Part shown: piece after piece, positions 47,173 through 62,400 of the stretch
Layout of the letters: every line of letters starts with the position of its first letter
Numbering within the stretch: the first letter of the stretch is position 1
Origin: Anisakis pegreffii
Lineage: Eukaryota; Nematoda; Chromadorea; Rhabditida; Anisakidae
Direction: 5' to 3'
Assembly (NCBI GenBank): GCA_035041965.1
Contig: JAPYMA010002210.1
Coordinates: forward strand, 1 to 64,000
DNA length: 64,000 bases
Translations under genes and position numbers: made by a program
Notes under the pieces: generated by a model
The model's database searches: none
What the model saw: the letters and a program-made list of their open reading frames with translations, nothing else
What the model was told of the DNA's origin: nothing

Positions 47173-47237
47173 CCACTGATCGCTGAGCGATCAGTGGCGA
47201 TCAGATGGTGATCACCATTGATGACCACTGATCGCTG
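47173..47237. repeat. Cluster of GATC-containing palindromes
   Basis: CCACTGATCGCT and AGCGATCAGTGG (47173-47197) form a 12-bp inverted repeat around one base. A TGGTGATCACCA palindrome follows at about 47207-47218. CCACTGATCGCTG returns as a direct repeat at 47225-47237. Confidence 0.8.
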
Positions 47238-47854
47238 TGCCTGGATGCTCAATAGTCTGAAAAACCCATTTTCTATGGTGATAGAGAGCACATTTCCTTA
47301 TGTAGAATTATTTCAAATCATTTTCACATTTTATGTCACAAAATCACATTTTATGAACGGATTTATACGAAGCGCAAAACTGTACTTTCGCAAAAACTGA
47401 AAGGTCACTTGAATGGAGCTCTTCTAATGAGTATCGCTCGCACTCTGGAGAGCAGAAATCCATAATATGGCTCGCCTAGTTTTGTTTTAGGGTAATTTGT
47501 GTGTTATTTGTTGGGGATATAAATTGTTGCCATATTGATGTGGTGATTGGCGTTGTTGCGAGTCTGAATGAGATGGAGAGTGTTTGTTGGTCGTTATGTT
47601 GTTTTATAAGAAATCGAGGGAGCCTCTAAGACAGATCTTCTTAAAATTACGCTCCATTCTGTTTGCCACTTCCTTCGTTGGTGGCGTTATGTTTTTAGGC
47701 GTAGATTCATTTTGATTCAGTGTTAATTCATTCACATCCATCCTCACAATCCGTTCATCTAATTCCATTTGTTGTTGTGTTTATCTTCATTGAATAAGTG
47801 CTTGCTTGCTGTTGCTAACAACATTAATAATTTTTGTTGAATGTATGTTTGTTG

Positions 47855-47932
47855 AATATTATCATCGGTGATTTTAAGTCCAATATTATCATTTGTGATT
47901 ACAAGTTAGAATATTATCATCAACGATAACTA
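47855..47932 (+). repeat. Short tandem repeat, unit 27-28 bp
   Basis: AATATTATCATCGGTGATTT-like units begin at 47855, 47882 and 47910, giving about 2.7 diverged copies. Confidence 0.7.
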
Positions 47933-50900
47933 TGTCTTCTCTGACTGTTTTCGTCATCGTCGCATCGCATCTAATGGAATGTTTTCACGCCAATGTAATT
48001 AACATATTCAATTCATTAATTCGTTATGAATCGCAAGTATTTTCTGCAAAAGATATTAATTGTTGAGTGCGTTCATGAATGATCGCATGGGCGAACAGCG
48101 CTTTAGTAACCAATGAAAAACACATCTTCTCATTTCGCACAATTCCATCGCATTCCATACAAATAATCCTTACAACACGGCTATTTAATTTTCAATCCAC
48201 ATCTTGCTTATAGTTTAATCCGAAAATGTCACTGCTCTATTCTGATTGCTATCCATCTTCATATACCACTTATCCGTCTCAGACCATCATCTCGCTGCTC
48301 TCGACTCAGTGTTCAACACGATGATTATAGTCAATGTTCAGTCGTGAATTCAATCAACTAAAGTCCAATCGTTTAGAAGCATATTATAGTTAGCCAATTG
48401 AATCTCTATGATGATAAGTATATGTTGTTTGTGGATATGGATGGAAAACCGAAGGTTGTATTGTGAATATTTGTATGTAGACAGTGATAAGATGTGTCGG
48501 AGTAGAACAACATCAACATCAGCGCTGTATGCGTCCATTAAATGCCATCCTGTACAACGAGCGAGAACTCAGCCATTTTGGACTTATTTATTGCACACAT
48601 TTATTGCTTTTCTTGCATTTCCTCATGAAAATTGCTATGCAATATCACTATTGCTTATTATTATTATTATTATTGGCTGCATTCTTAGTGAACATTTTGC
48701 TATTGGTGCGTTTTGGATCAGTGATGGAAGTTCGTATTTGCACTGTGATAGAGTGAGCACGTTGAGTTGAGATCACCGTTGGGAATTCGTGATGAGCTGC
48801 TACTCTGCTTTGGTTCCTCTCAAATTCGAGCGTAAATCTTCGGAAATAATGAAGAGTCCATTTATTGATTTGTTTTGGATTCATGTCTCCAATATTTGAT
48901 GCGAAAAAGTTGGAAGTATGAGCTTGAGCTTGGAACGGGAATCGTTGCGAAACTCTTCGAAACGGTCATAATTTGTTTTGTGATAAAGCATTGAAATTAT
49001 GGACGAATGTTTGCATTGCCACTTGCAGAAGTTTTCAGCTTTGCACCACATCCGTTCAATTAAATGCATGAACAGTTTCATGGTATATTCAATGAATGGA
49101 AAGAATTTCTGGATGCGTTTGACCGCCGAAAAAGGCATTCGTTCAATTTTCTTCGGAATCGTTGGCCGTTCATTACAAAGACTCACTATCTGATGAAAAA
49201 TGATTGGAAAGAGTGCGTAAAGAATCGTCGAATTCCAACCGACTGTGTTCATTCGTAAAATTTGATTGAAGAACTCTGAAAGACGACTTCTTCCGAGAAA
49301 AAAACTGTTTCCTCGTTCATACTGCATTGATCATAAGCAAAAATTGTGGTTTTTATGAAAACTCTCTAAAAAAGCATTCAATGATTAAACGTCGCGTTGC
49401 ATAATGTGTTTATCGATAAGGCATTTTTTGTCACGTGGCATTTCGATGTTCACTGTTATTCATTATTCAAGCTGTTTTTTTTCATATACTTTCTACTTTC
49501 AAAGGTTCAGCTGAAAGAATTTCGCGTATGGCTGAAACAAATCCTACGGAAATAATGACACTTGTAGTTACTGCAAATCAAACAAGTTTATGATGTACAA
49601 AAAAAGAAATTCTGGCGAGGGCATTCTTAGTCATGTCTCAAAATCTCACATATTCTTTAGTGCCTCATCAAGATGTGACCGTATTCATTGAACGAGGGAA
49701 ACTTTGAAAGGTTTTCTGCTATTTGAGTTTACATAATAGTTCATTTGCTAGTTCGTAAAGTGTTTATGTTTGAGTGGAATGAGTGTACGTCCATATGCGA
49801 TCGTAAAACAACTAACTCATATTGTTCTTTTTGTTTTGATGGTTTTTACATCGTTGTAGATATATAGTGATATTACACACATCGTGAAATATTTTCAGTA
49901 AGAATGCAATGAAAAAAACTTCTTAACTAACTATACATGCATTTTATCATGTAGTGCAACAACTGTTTTTCATTAATTTGTGATTCGTGACTTTTTGAAT
50001 TCATTCCTTATGAACGAGCGAAGAAAATGCATAATTGATCAATGGAAAGAGCAACGCGGAAAATTTATTGTGGATGTATGCATGCTCAGCAACGAATGAT
50101 TTATTTTGTTCGTTGTGAACTTCGAAAGGTCTGAATTCTGTTTTTTTCCAATTAATCAAGCGAATTTGATAAGAATTTTCTCAAAAAGAGGCTCAAAACA
50201 TTTTTAGCACCTAATGTACTGGCCATACGACGGAAAATGTGGTACAAAACAATGGTCTGATTATTTAAAACAAAGTAATTTGTTTATTCCGGATGTATAC
50301 AGACTCATGTTTGAATGCAGAGGCAAAAAACTTTGATATACTATTTACATTTCAATCCTCAAGATACTATTCGTAGTTTAATAATCAAGTTGTTGAATCT
50401 GAAATAAACGAAAATAGCTGGAAGAAGTATCTATGACGTTCACTTCTAATCGAATATTGAGTTAACAATTCTTTCGATATTTTGCAAAATGTGCAAATTT
50501 TGAAAAGATTTTTCAACGATTCATTAACGAAATCATTCTCTCCTTCATTACGGTGTTATTGCATCTTTGTATGATGTGGTAATGCAATCAATAATAATTA
50601 TTTTTCTTCTTGTTTCAATTGCTATTTGCTCGTAAATGGTAAATGTTAAAACGGGGAATTGAAAAAGCAATTTCGCTCTTTCTCACAATAATTCACTCCT
50701 TTTTACTCGGTATTGAGCCGACAGAATCACAACTTGAAAGATGAGAAATGACTCCTAGATCATGAGGATTCACCACGAGGATTCGATGCACTCAACGGCT
50801 GGAAAAGGCGAAAACGTTCTGATGGTTGCTGGAGGGTGAACGGAGATTACACTTATAAACAGCGGCATTATTACCAGCAGTACTCACTACCAATCGCCTT

Positions 50901-53724
50901 GCAATAGGAGGGATTCATTTCGAATAAACACTTGAATGCAGCAGCAAGTGAACATTCAGATTTATTCACATCAGAAGGCGACACTGATGAAATATTCATT
51001 CATATAAATCGTACGCTGAATTAAGATTGGATCAATCGCAATCAGGCTTGTGATTGCGTGTCGTTTCATTATTTATTAGGTCTGAATGCTGCTGCTGCAT
51101 TTGTGCTATTTGATATCGTTCATTTATTATTATTATCCATTTTCAGCGCTTTCGAATTTCATTTTTGCGTTTAATTAATAATATTACACTCACGATCAAA
51201 CACTGAATTACTTCATCAATCCCACAGTATTACCTTACATTTTGCAAATGTTGCGATGTTTACTTCTAATGATTGAGATTGCGACGATGTGAAGATTGAG
51301 TGTGTTGTACGGCGCGAATTTTGGGCTTTCGCTATTTAATTGTTCAGTGCCGGCTCAGTTTGCAAACAGCGTTTTATTTGCTTGATATTTGAGTATATTC
51401 ATCAAAAAGAATTGCAGTTTTTTTGGTGGACCGTTTTTTAAGTCGTAAAGTCAAGAGATGATTTGTTATTGTTGCTAGTGATTTTTGGATTATTGCCATT
51501 CCAACCATTTATTGCCACTCAAACAGCAAAAACATTCATCAAGAGGGATTATCTGGGTTTTCAGCTTGTAATGGGGCTGTTTATGGTGGGGCACTAATCA
51601 AACTTCAGTCGCTGCAAAGTTTATTGTTGGTGAATGATGGAATCCATGGAAAAGCAAGCAATTTTCTAATTGCTGCTTTCTGTGAAGGATGACCTTGAAA
51701 TTACAGACAGCAATCTGGTAGACCATTATGGAACATCATTTATTGCTCAAAAGTGAATTTTCACTTAACAGCATCAACGCAGAAGTGGTGTTTTAAAATA
51801 ACTTGCGATATTATATGCAATTATGACTTGGATATTGCAATACAATCATCATAACTTAAGTGCTAAGTAAGTTTGAGGTGAGGTAAAAAAAAGTAATTAG
51901 TCATTGAAGAGAGAATTGCCACCTATATCATTCAGTTCATCAGTAGAAAGTCATGCAAACTTTTTTCATTGACCCTCTGAATTTGACCATTTGTTGTATC
52001 AGAATTATCCAACTTCTGTTCGATGCAAATATTCCATTCATCATCTCGTGTGCACTGTCCTTGTTTTCTAATCACCCACTTTTGCGTTCGTTCAATCATT
52101 CGTCCTTATTTTAAGTCAACCTGAACATCAGTTTTTAGTTTGTCCCTTATGAATTGACCAGACTTTATTTTGGGTATATCCATCGACTTATATTTTTGAC
52201 ACTTTGTATTTGAGCGTTATTCTTTAATGAGAAGACTTGTTGAATGGAAAGGATCGGTTTGTTGAATCTACAAAATGCGAAGGGTTTCAGTGCTAAATTA
52301 GAGAATGTACTCATTAATTGGTGCTATCAAATGTTGCAGTGAGAAGAGGTTAATTACTTTAAAGTCGGCCCAATGATTAAAAACTATTCGAACAAAAACT
52401 TTTCGTTCTATCACAATCCGCACTCATTTTATCAACGAATTTTTCCTCTGCAATGCTATCCAAAAAACCGCGTAGGTATCTTCATTTCAGCGCTACATCA
52501 AAAATTGAAAACTCAGCAGATGATGGAAACAAAAAAGAAATGAATTTCAGCAAATTTCAATTTGATCGAGTCTTCCGTTCCTGGGACGGCCGAAAAAGTA
52601 ATAAGTAAGTAATGAAAAATGCAATATTTCAGTCACGTTGAAAGGATTGCATGATCGAATGACAAAAAGGCATAATGAAAAACCTTCTTTGTTGCATGGT
52701 CGAGGATTAATGCCACTTCAATTACATATCTTAGATATCTTTAAATACATATCTTATTGTTAGATATCCTGCGATGAGATCGAAGACGTTCACAACTCAA
52801 TTTCCTCCGCTCTCTCAATAGTAATATCTCATCTCATTATCATTCGAATTGTCAACTCGATTAGGAAGGAGTTAAGTGATCGTCGTTTCAGCAGCAGCAA
52901 CAATCTAGAATATCTTAACTCAGCTAATTTCCGTCAGTTGTGACTCATCAATACTGAAATTGATTAGCTTCAATGATCTAGCTAATTCGAAGTATTACTC
53001 AAACCCATTCAGCTATACCAAATAGTCGTTATCGTCATATACACTCGAATCTCACTCGAAAATCTCGTTCCCTGTCCGACGTTAATCAAGTCTAATTCAT
53101 ATTCACTTTACGGTTTAGGTCGTCCGCTATTTCTGTTCCACGAACAGATGAGCCATTCAACTGAAGTTATGTCACATTTCAGATAAACTTCATTTTGGGG
53201 TGAACTACCGTGAAAATAACATCGAAATTTCCTACACCTGGCTGCAAACATCACACTGAAAATCACACTATGTTCAAAAAGTGCCTGAGCCAAGATGTTC
53301 GATTATCGAATTGCCTTTAACCATCAAACATCGTTCAGATCATCAGATCACACCGTTTTCGCTCATGCAAAAGCAATTGCTCACTATATGTAGATATGAA
53401 TTTCGAAAAAAAATCACTACTCCCCTATTTTTAACCTGATCGTGATTAATAAGCAAATGACTTCTTGATATGACAGGTGCAGTCACAATAGGTATCAGAA
53501 TCGTTTCTGACAGCACCAGGTAGTATCAAAAAATAGCATAGAATTAATTGAAGAAGTGTCAAAATTATTGTAAATTGAAAAGCGATTAATGACTTTATGG
53601 TGCGATATGAATGCAAACGAAAAATTACTTTACAATATCAGTGGTGATTGATTCGCTTAAGAGTTGGGTGATTATTTATGTGTGCAGTGATTGCGTTCAT
53701 TCGTTCATCGATAGCCTCAGATAG
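47933..53724. other. Gene-poor stretch
   Basis: No recognisable gene. Overlapping open frames at 48408-48770 (plus) run through a (TTA)n microsatellite near 48655-48675. A 148-codon minus frame at 48881-49327 overlaps a plus frame interrupted by one stop; neither resembles a known family. A hairpin CGCAATCA / TGATTGCG lies at 51037-51058. Confidence 0.45.
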
Positions 53725-53862
53725 AAGAAGAATGTGACGACTGCACGAGGAACAAGCAATAGCGGAGCACGTTGTCGTGCTCCACTCAACTCAACCTCCT
53801 CTAATGAGTCAATAACTCCACCCAGTGCCTCATCTAATGAACCCGCCTCCCACATTTGTGTT
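53725..53862 (+). CDS. Candidate Ser/Thr/Pro-rich exon
   Basis: A 46-codon phase-0 segment starts after a GATAG acceptor and ends at a consensus donor (GTGAGT). It reads KKNVTTARGTSNSGARCRAP, then SNESITPPSASSNEPASHIC. Composition is GC-richer than its flanks and resembles a disordered linker. The minus strand is open over the same bases, and no neighbouring exon was found, so orientation and reality are both uncertain. Confidence 0.25.
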
Positions 53863-56336
53863 GTGAGTACTGCTGACATTTGCATTTCTTCACGAATCGC
53901 TATCATCATACTCTACCTACCATAACTGTCAAGAATATTTTATTGTGATGAATGCCCGCTAGATTCGTTGCTTTCCTTCATGTTTGTTTGTTTTTAATCA
54001 GCAACATACTTATCACCTCATCACCATTTTGTTTTCGTCAAATGAATAGCTCCGATTCATTCTGATTCTTCTTCACTATCTACCGTGCTCTGTCAATAGT
54101 GCACCAATGAAATTAAAGCTCTCAAAAATCGCTCCCTTAAGCTGCACCAGCAACACTTTAGTCAAAATAGTCATTGAAACATGCGAACAGCAGCAAAAAT
54201 CTGCTATTTTGACGACGCGTTGAGATATTTGAGATGCAGAGAGTTGTGCAGCCGACAGTATTGTATAGATATTTACGTATATCCTACAGACTGTCGAAGG
54301 TTTAATCGTTATTTAACGCACCATTAAAACGCAAATTTAAACGTGCTCTTCACAATGATCCTCATCATGAAGTTTAATTTGAACCTGATATTCCGCTCTT
54401 CATCTCCTTGTATTTCAGAACGTTTTCTCTGTTTTGCGCTCAGATTAATAGCTTTTATGATGCAACTCGTGTTTAACCAAATCGGCTTCTTTTTAAAATG
54501 CCTTTTGAATGTGATTTTTTTATAAAAAGGTTACTGCAAAAAAGTCGTTTTATATTGATGATTAATTTGATGCTCACCTTATCACCTGTTCAGTCAAATT
54601 TTTCGTTTTCTCCAGCACACATCTTTGCGATATTTTTTATGTGTCCGTTATCACATTTTTAAGCAGTTGCCAAAAATAACATCTTTCATCGTTCCGATGT
54701 ATTTTGCAATAGCTTTCAACACCTTGCGGTGGTGCATATAATTAAGTGTGAGTGTGTTCCTGCTTTGCGTGATATTTTTTATATTTCATAGCATAATACG
54801 AATTTGTTCATTCATTTCGATTATGGAAAAATTATTGAAAAATTAAGAAGAATAGCTGGGGAGAGGGGAAAATCGAATTCAGCCGAGCAACTTTGAGAAG
54901 AAGAGGATTTTTTCTCGTTTGAATGGTGAGATTGTTGCTGAAGTGCCTCTTAAGGAGGACAACAGTGCAATAATGAGTATGGATATTGTGTGATTTTTTT
55001 GCGTGCTAAAATCACGGAAAAAATGCTTCAAAAGAGAATGCTGTTAGCGTAATAGCTACAATCAAGACTCAAGGCGTTTAGCTTTTATGCAGCCAAAGGA
55101 ACGTTCATGAATAGGCATCAATATGCGTTCGGCGTTCTATCAAACAGCCACAAATACCCGCAATAATCATGATGTGCCCTTTCGCACTATTCATCGTCTC
55201 ATCTGAATTTTCACTGATTTTTAACTCAAATTTTCTTCTTGACTTGAATGGAACAAAGCATTCAGCATGTGTAATAGTTGCTGTTATATTGCAACATCAG
55301 CACATCAAATGAGCGCGTCAAAGAGTTTGTTGTTTTTTTTGCTTCGGCGATGAACTCGCAGAAAAGCAAGAAACAGCTGATGTGTTGACATAGTCTCGAA
55401 TTTCATACTTTTCTCAGCATTTTGATGGAATTCATCAGGATAAAATGATAGCTGCGTTAAGATTAATGCTTCACAAAAAATAGTTTTTATCCCGTTCTCT
55501 TTCTAACATTCATTCGTGAAGGTTTACAGTTCCTTCTTGTTGGAAGTTAAAACGTGCATTTGTGGAAGTATTTCAACAGAATTGATCTAATTAGCCTCAT
55601 TAACCAAATCTGATATGATATTGTAGCAACTGTATGGTATTATTATTCTTTGATTTTTTTTGCTTTTACTATGAATGAGTTAGCAATTGAAGTTTTATCG
55701 ACATTATGACAGACGGAAGTGTTTGGAGAGGAGATGCCAGTGAAACTTCCGTGACAATGATTGATCTGAACCTATACAAGACAGACTAATATGGTACATT
55801 ATGACAGCTAAGCAGTGTCTTCGGGAATGCCTCATTGATTACGGTCAATACACTAGCATTGATATGCTTTTATGAGGGTGCAAATTCCTGATTTCTGTAG
55901 CAAAAAATCCCAACATCCAAAGTTGCTTAATGTTTCTGTAAGTGTTTACTGGAACGAGAACTAAAAAACGAAAACTGTCCAATATCAAACATGAACACAC
56001 TAGCATATCGTTTAAAACGCAACCACAAAGTGCCTACTTTTCGGATAACACTAATTAACACAATCACAATTAATCAGCTTATTGACTTCACCACAATTGC
56101 CACTGAATCGCCGTGCATAACATAAATACTTCATCGTAACTTATTATTTATTGGTTTGTATCATATATATGCATGCACATATCTATGAATAGATCAAACA
56201 GCTTGCAGCATATGTTTGTGATATTATTTAGGAGAGTGAGTCGCTGTATTGTCTTGGAGGCATCACTTAATACATCTTAATACATCATTTATAAGTCATC
56301 TCTTAATTCATCATTTCTTTCATTAATAATAACCTC
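53863..56336. other. Gene-poor stretch
   Basis: AT-rich sequence with short frames only and no recognisable element. Confidence 0.45.
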
Positions 56337-56426
56337 TGCGATCAGTTGTATCGCTGATCCACTTGTTGATGATACTCGTTGGCGCCCCATTTATTCTGCA
56401 AAACAGCTGCCGCTCTACGGTTTCAG
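56337..56426 (+). other. Small GC-richer island, possible exon
   Basis: About 90 bases open in several frames and ending at CAG|GTCGAT. One frame reads ADPLVDDTRWRPIYSAKQLP followed by LYGFR, which looks protein-like. Other frames, including one on the minus strand, are open too. Offered only as a place to test for an exon. Confidence 0.15.
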
Positions 56427-59400
56427 GTCGATTTCATTTCAAATGATCGCCACATTCTTTTCCTTAAGGAATGAACCTGGATCGAAACTTTCAACCAATC
56501 TTCATATCCAGTATGAATAAAACAAGCCTTTATAACCCTGATCGAAACTGCTACCACTCAATATCCATAGCAATGTAGTTCGTTAGACTGCGCGACCTTG
56601 TTAAGCATTGTACTAATATGAAATGTGATTAGTGAATTTGAATGATGCATCAATTATGTTGCATAATATAATATTCCACTGAAGTTAAACGAACTATTGC
56701 GCGGATTTTCATTGCGTTTCATTGCGTTTCATGTAGTGAATAGCACTTCTATGCAGTAGACTTAATAATAAAGAAGTATTTTAGGTGTTTTTAGAAGATT
56801 ACCCATGAAGTGGATATAATTCACACGAATCGGAATGTATTTGTTGTGTGCACGCTCGATGATGTCTTGGTTCGTCACGTTTTGTTTTTGGTTGATTCAT
56901 CCGACGACTTCACTCGATTTGAGTAAGTTTTGCATTCGTATTCACACCATTTCAGTCAACCATTTGTGATATCGTTTCGCTGAAGTAAGTCAATCGTTTC
57001 AGAACTAATCAAGCGTGATCATTTTGTTTTACTTTGCTTTATGATCGTTTCAACGCATTGTGATTAATATTCTGCATTTCACACTCATTTCTTATTAAAG
57101 TGTTTGGAAATGAAATCCCCATAAAGCAATGATGCAAAGTGCTCAACAATTTTCGTTTGCACATCCTTACGCAGCCACAGGCAATAATTTCATAGAGCAG
57201 AAGTTTACAGTAGATGGAACTTCCGTCATGATGTTGCCGTTCAAAAGTAAATTAGCCATGCATAAAGTTATCCATCGTAATTAGCGACTTTATTACTGCG
57301 CCAAGTAATTCATCATTGAATGAATGATCTTAATTGCGATTGAACATTTTATCAAGCGTTATTGGGTGAAAAGCTTTCTGGAGTGATGTGTACATAAATT
57401 ACATAAATGGCTAATTGCTGACAAGAGTTATTGAATATAACTGAATCGCACTATGTTTAAAGATCGTATTTCTTCTCAATATTGAAGTGAGTGAAGGTCT
57501 TATGGAAAAGCCAGCATGAAGACGCATACTTCAGAGGCAGTCAGGAAATAGCCTTTGTTCAATGTGCACAAATAAATTTTCACGCTTGTTCGCACAAATG
57601 AATCATGTTCCTGTTATGATGCGTTTTCTCGCCACAAACATTATACCATTCTATGAGCTTCACTTTGTTTGTACCCAAATAATTCTAAACACTATATTGA
57701 ATAGTCACCTATACAAGATTTTATTCGCAACTATATTGAAGCAAAATTCATGTCAAAACTTTCTTGCTCTACTGTACAAAATGATCGTTTAATTTTTCTT
57801 CCTCTCAATGTCATATAAGTTTCTCAAAGGAAATTAGTTTCTCAAAATTTCTCAAAGTTAGATGCAGAATAATTGATGTATTCCGCAACTTGTCAGCATC
57901 AGTCATAATCCAAAGCTATAAATGAGCAGAAAAAATTGCACTATTGCCTTGAAATATGATCCCTCCGAATTGCGACCTTCCAGAATATAATATTATGGTT
58001 GAATTATGGGCTCTCTAAAGTTTGTATTCGGAATTGAACTATTCGATTACCATTTTTGATTGTCACATCACCGTTTTTTGTGTTTGATTCTGTGAAAAAC
58101 AAGCTAATGATTTGTTGACTATCGAAGATAATGATGATGAAAATGAATGGGTATCGATGGTGACCTTGTGAGGGATGAAGAAGTACACTGTGCATAATTA
58201 TCACTGATGACTGTTTCAAAAGTGATGATGACTGCTTGCGTGACCGAGCGTATTATGTGGCATCGCTCGGTGTCCGTTCCAATTCAATAAATACAACAAA
58301 ATCCGTTTTATTAACAAGCCTCTAATAAGCAACGCGTGTCATTTGTGCAACATGCATGCCTCCTTTGCAATGAAATTTTTGAATTAATCGCACTCGATGA
58401 CGCTTTACTGCATTCGAATTGTTTTTGCCCTCGTTGATAATGGAACAAACAGTTGATTCCAAGCCTGTCACGAAATTCGATGGAACAATGAATACCGTAT
58501 CATATCAAGAAGCTCAAACACGCGAGTAGTTTACATGCATTTTATATTCGACATTGAAATTTCATCGAGAAAATGTGTAATTCGTAGTCCAATGGATACT
58601 GCAAAGAAAAAGCAACGCATATTCTGATCGAATTGTATTTTTAGTCGAGTATTTGCTAACAATTTCCAAAAAAAAACGAAAAATAATGCATAAACGGCAA
58701 TAAATAATGTTTTCGTAAGCTAATTGTAGGTATATGCAATAAACAGCCTTTTGACTGATTGTGAGAACATTTCACTGACGATCATAAAACAACAAAAAAC
58801 GGAACCGCCGCTAAAATGTCACAGTTATCGCGAATAAAATATGGCCGTGTTTGATTGCCTTGTGCATAAATTTTCAGATTTTTTTCATTCCTTAACTTTT
58901 TTACGCACTCATTATTATGTTCAAAAATTCAGCTGTGATGCTCTGAACACTGACGGTGTATTTTGCTAGGCACATCAAACACGTTAAGCGTATGTAATTT
59001 TGGCATGATTTGTTTCATATGCTGTCTAAGGACGTCGTCGATCGTTAACGTTATTCGACAATGTAAAAACACAAATAAACGTTTATTGAGTGGTTTGAAG
59101 AAAGGCGAATGCGATCGTCATTCATGTAGTGTCAGAATTTTATTACAAAGCGGTTATGCTTTGATGGGCTATGAAGATTGTAGCGAATAATATTATATGA
59201 CCGGTTCAGAGCGCTTAACTCAATTTGTTTTCGTCTCAGAAAATGATTCGCTCATCAAATAATCTCATGACAAAAGCACATCCTCAACAATATCCATCCG
59301 ACAATAACGCCATTTCACTTCACACACACACACATTCCGCTTTGTGGCACACTTCTACAAACTTCATCAAATTGCATAATTGGTTGGATTGGTTCGTTGA

Positions 59401-62400
59401 TAATGGCAAACAGAGGATAATGCTATTGCACATAGAGAAGGATTGAGAAAGCTTATTGTTAGATGTTATCGAATTCTTTGAACAGTACACGATTACCAAT
59501 AACAACTGCGTTGCAAGCGCCCATTGCGAACATAAATCTCATGGTTCCATTCAATCATTTTAATGATCATCTGTAGGATTCCGTAGAAAAAAATCTTCTC
59601 CGGACGTCAACATTGCATTTCGAAAGTGCAATGAACAATTTCTGCGTACCATATAAATCTTCATGCACTTACCTGTCGTGCTCTTGCATGATCAAATATT
59701 TCAATCCGTCCATTAATCAGTCTTATTCCTCATCATCCAGCAATAACGAATGTCATCCAGTCCTTCATTCATCTTTCAAATAAATAACACAAGGTTGTGT
59801 TCTTTGAGAATACATACATTATCAGATAATGATCTACATATACGTCAAACCTGTCATCTAAGCCGATCCATCCAGTGAACAGTCGAGCATCGAGGTCATT
59901 CTAATGTTGATGACTAATACCTAAATGCGTTCAGTCTCCATAAGCTACATGTGTTCATTTGTCTTTAGACGGGGTGGGGTGTAAATGTCATTCAGAATGA
60001 GTCAAATCTAGAAATATCAATTACCGTTTCATTTTTTGGATTCGATTTTACACTCGACGAATGAACTTTCGCATTTTTGATGAGAGGTTATCTCCGAGTA
60101 CTGCAGGCACAACGAACACGATGATCGTTTTTAGCAAAACTGATGGCAATATCAATTTCCATTCTGAGCATTTAACTGGGTCATCATCTACACTACACCT
60201 ATCACGTTTCACTGAGTGCCATACGGAAGTGTTTTGTCTTTGTTGCTTTTTGTTGAATTAAGTTATGTCAATTTCAATCAGTATCTGAGAAGGAATTTTC
60301 GTGATTGCTCCAAAAACCGCAAACCTCGGAGCAACTGCTTCGCTATCAGTTTTTGTTCTGAGTGAATTTGAGTCGTCGAAAAGAACTTATTTTTTAAAGT
60401 ACCCTTTTTCAACAGATTTGACAAGTTCTTATTCCAAAATTGCTTTTTAATTGCTGCATAAAGCAAGTAATCAATCAATCACTCAAGTTCCCATAGACAA
60501 ATGGGTTTTGTTGGCTAAATTTCGCCTCATTCGATCGGCAACATAAGAGCTGAATTTTTGACATCCGTGAGCAATTCCTACTTGATGGATTGACACTTTT
60601 AATGGCTGCATCTGACTGTTTGCATATGCGACTTGCGAGAGAGAGAATACACTAGAGCAATTTGACAGCATCTCATCACCTCACTACAGCACTTATCATC
60701 GTGCCACTAAGAAAACAACTTCGAGATACTTTCACTTTGCACTGCTCCTCTTAACACTTACGGTGTTGAACTGGTCGTGCAGTTGGCGATATTCGAAGAT
60801 TTACGATGACCTCAAATGCATCACCATAAACCTCTGACAGTTTTTATGTGTAAGTTATTTTGCTTGGATGTTGATAGCAAAGTAGTGTGTGTGCGTATAC
60901 GAAGCGCTCATAAATCATAGTGCCTCTTTTAAGTGTCCTTGTCACTGCGTAAATCAGCTCTCGATCGGAAACAATAAAAAGATGAAAAATAACCATCGGC
61001 TATACCGTATTGCTGGTAATTGATGCTATCAACAGCCTACATTTTGCTTTATCACAATCGTTGAACGAACCTGACAGATAATCTTATTATTGTTTTTATT
61101 GGACTCAGTGATTGTCTAAAAACTGCAAGTTAGAACGTATCATTACTGCCACAAAGTTTATGGCCATCAGTGAGTGTACGATAAATTATGTTTTAATGGT
61201 TCATTTCAATAGCACTTCTCGTAAACATTACGCTAAATTGCCCAAATCCCTTCACATTTCTAGCAGTGGACTTAGACGTTGTCATCATCAGTTAAACAAA
61301 TAAAACCGAAGCAAAGTGTGAAAAAAAGCATTTGCCCGTTCGTGAGAAAGACATTTGTCAGTGTAAAAGTTATTGCAAGAAAATCAAGAGTGCATCAATT
61401 GAAGCGAGATGAAATCATCTTGAAGTGAGCTGATTCGTGGAATGTGATTATCAGCTTCAAGTTGATATTATGACATATAAGGAACGCTCTCTCCGTCATC
61501 ACTTTTCGTGCGATTTTATCATCTCTTTTTAACATCGGGATCCTGAAATTGCTGTCCGCTAAACATTTAGTACGAATAACTTTTGCTTATCTAGTAGTAT
61601 CTAGTAGTTGCATTCGTATGTACTGAAAGTCTGAACGAACGTTCAGGAAGGAATCGAAGTAAATATATAAATGTCAATTCTTTCGGCTTGATAGAAATCA
61701 CAGTCAACGAATTCTTATTTGTTTTAGGTAATTTGAAACGCCGAACAGATCCCATATCAACTTCATGTCCAAATATGATTACGATGTGCTTTTTTGAGTC
61801 AGCAAAGACAAGTAACGTAATGATTGCATCAGAGTCGGTAAAAGGTCATTGAACTCGTATTCAGTCTTGTACAACACATCCGTATATCAGTCAGCGGTAA
61901 ATGCTCCTTATATAACATCGAATCAAAGCACTGGATGTGTGTTGCATTACTGATACAACGTAGCGGTGTGCTGCGCAACAAAAAGGGTCAGCAGTTCACG
62001 ATTGAGCTAGTGCCTGCGCAATGTTCGTAAATTATGCACTCTACTCAAATCCCTTTCTAATCCTCCTGTTGCTAGTAACCATCACGTTTGTCCTTCAGTT
62101 TATTAGTCCATCCGAAAATCTTTGCCTGCAAAGCATATAATTAACGGACATTAAGTCATGTTCAAGTGTTTCATCGTATGCTCTCAGAACACCTGCATCC
62201 AGTTGGGAAAATTCATGACTTTAAGTTTTTCGCAATGAATGATCACAAATGTAGGATATTCAGTGATACACTAATAGCTACTTACCACACAGGAAACACC
62301 GTTTTTTATTAAAGAAACACTCAGTTCTTGTCTAACAGCGAGATAATATTTTTGAAAGCAATTTCCAAACTGACACATTCAGTGATCACTGCGTTCCGAA

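Noticed and set aside
48881..49327. 148-codon minus ORF as a gene
   Set aside because: No domain, composition or splice support; the plus strand is nearly open over the same bases.
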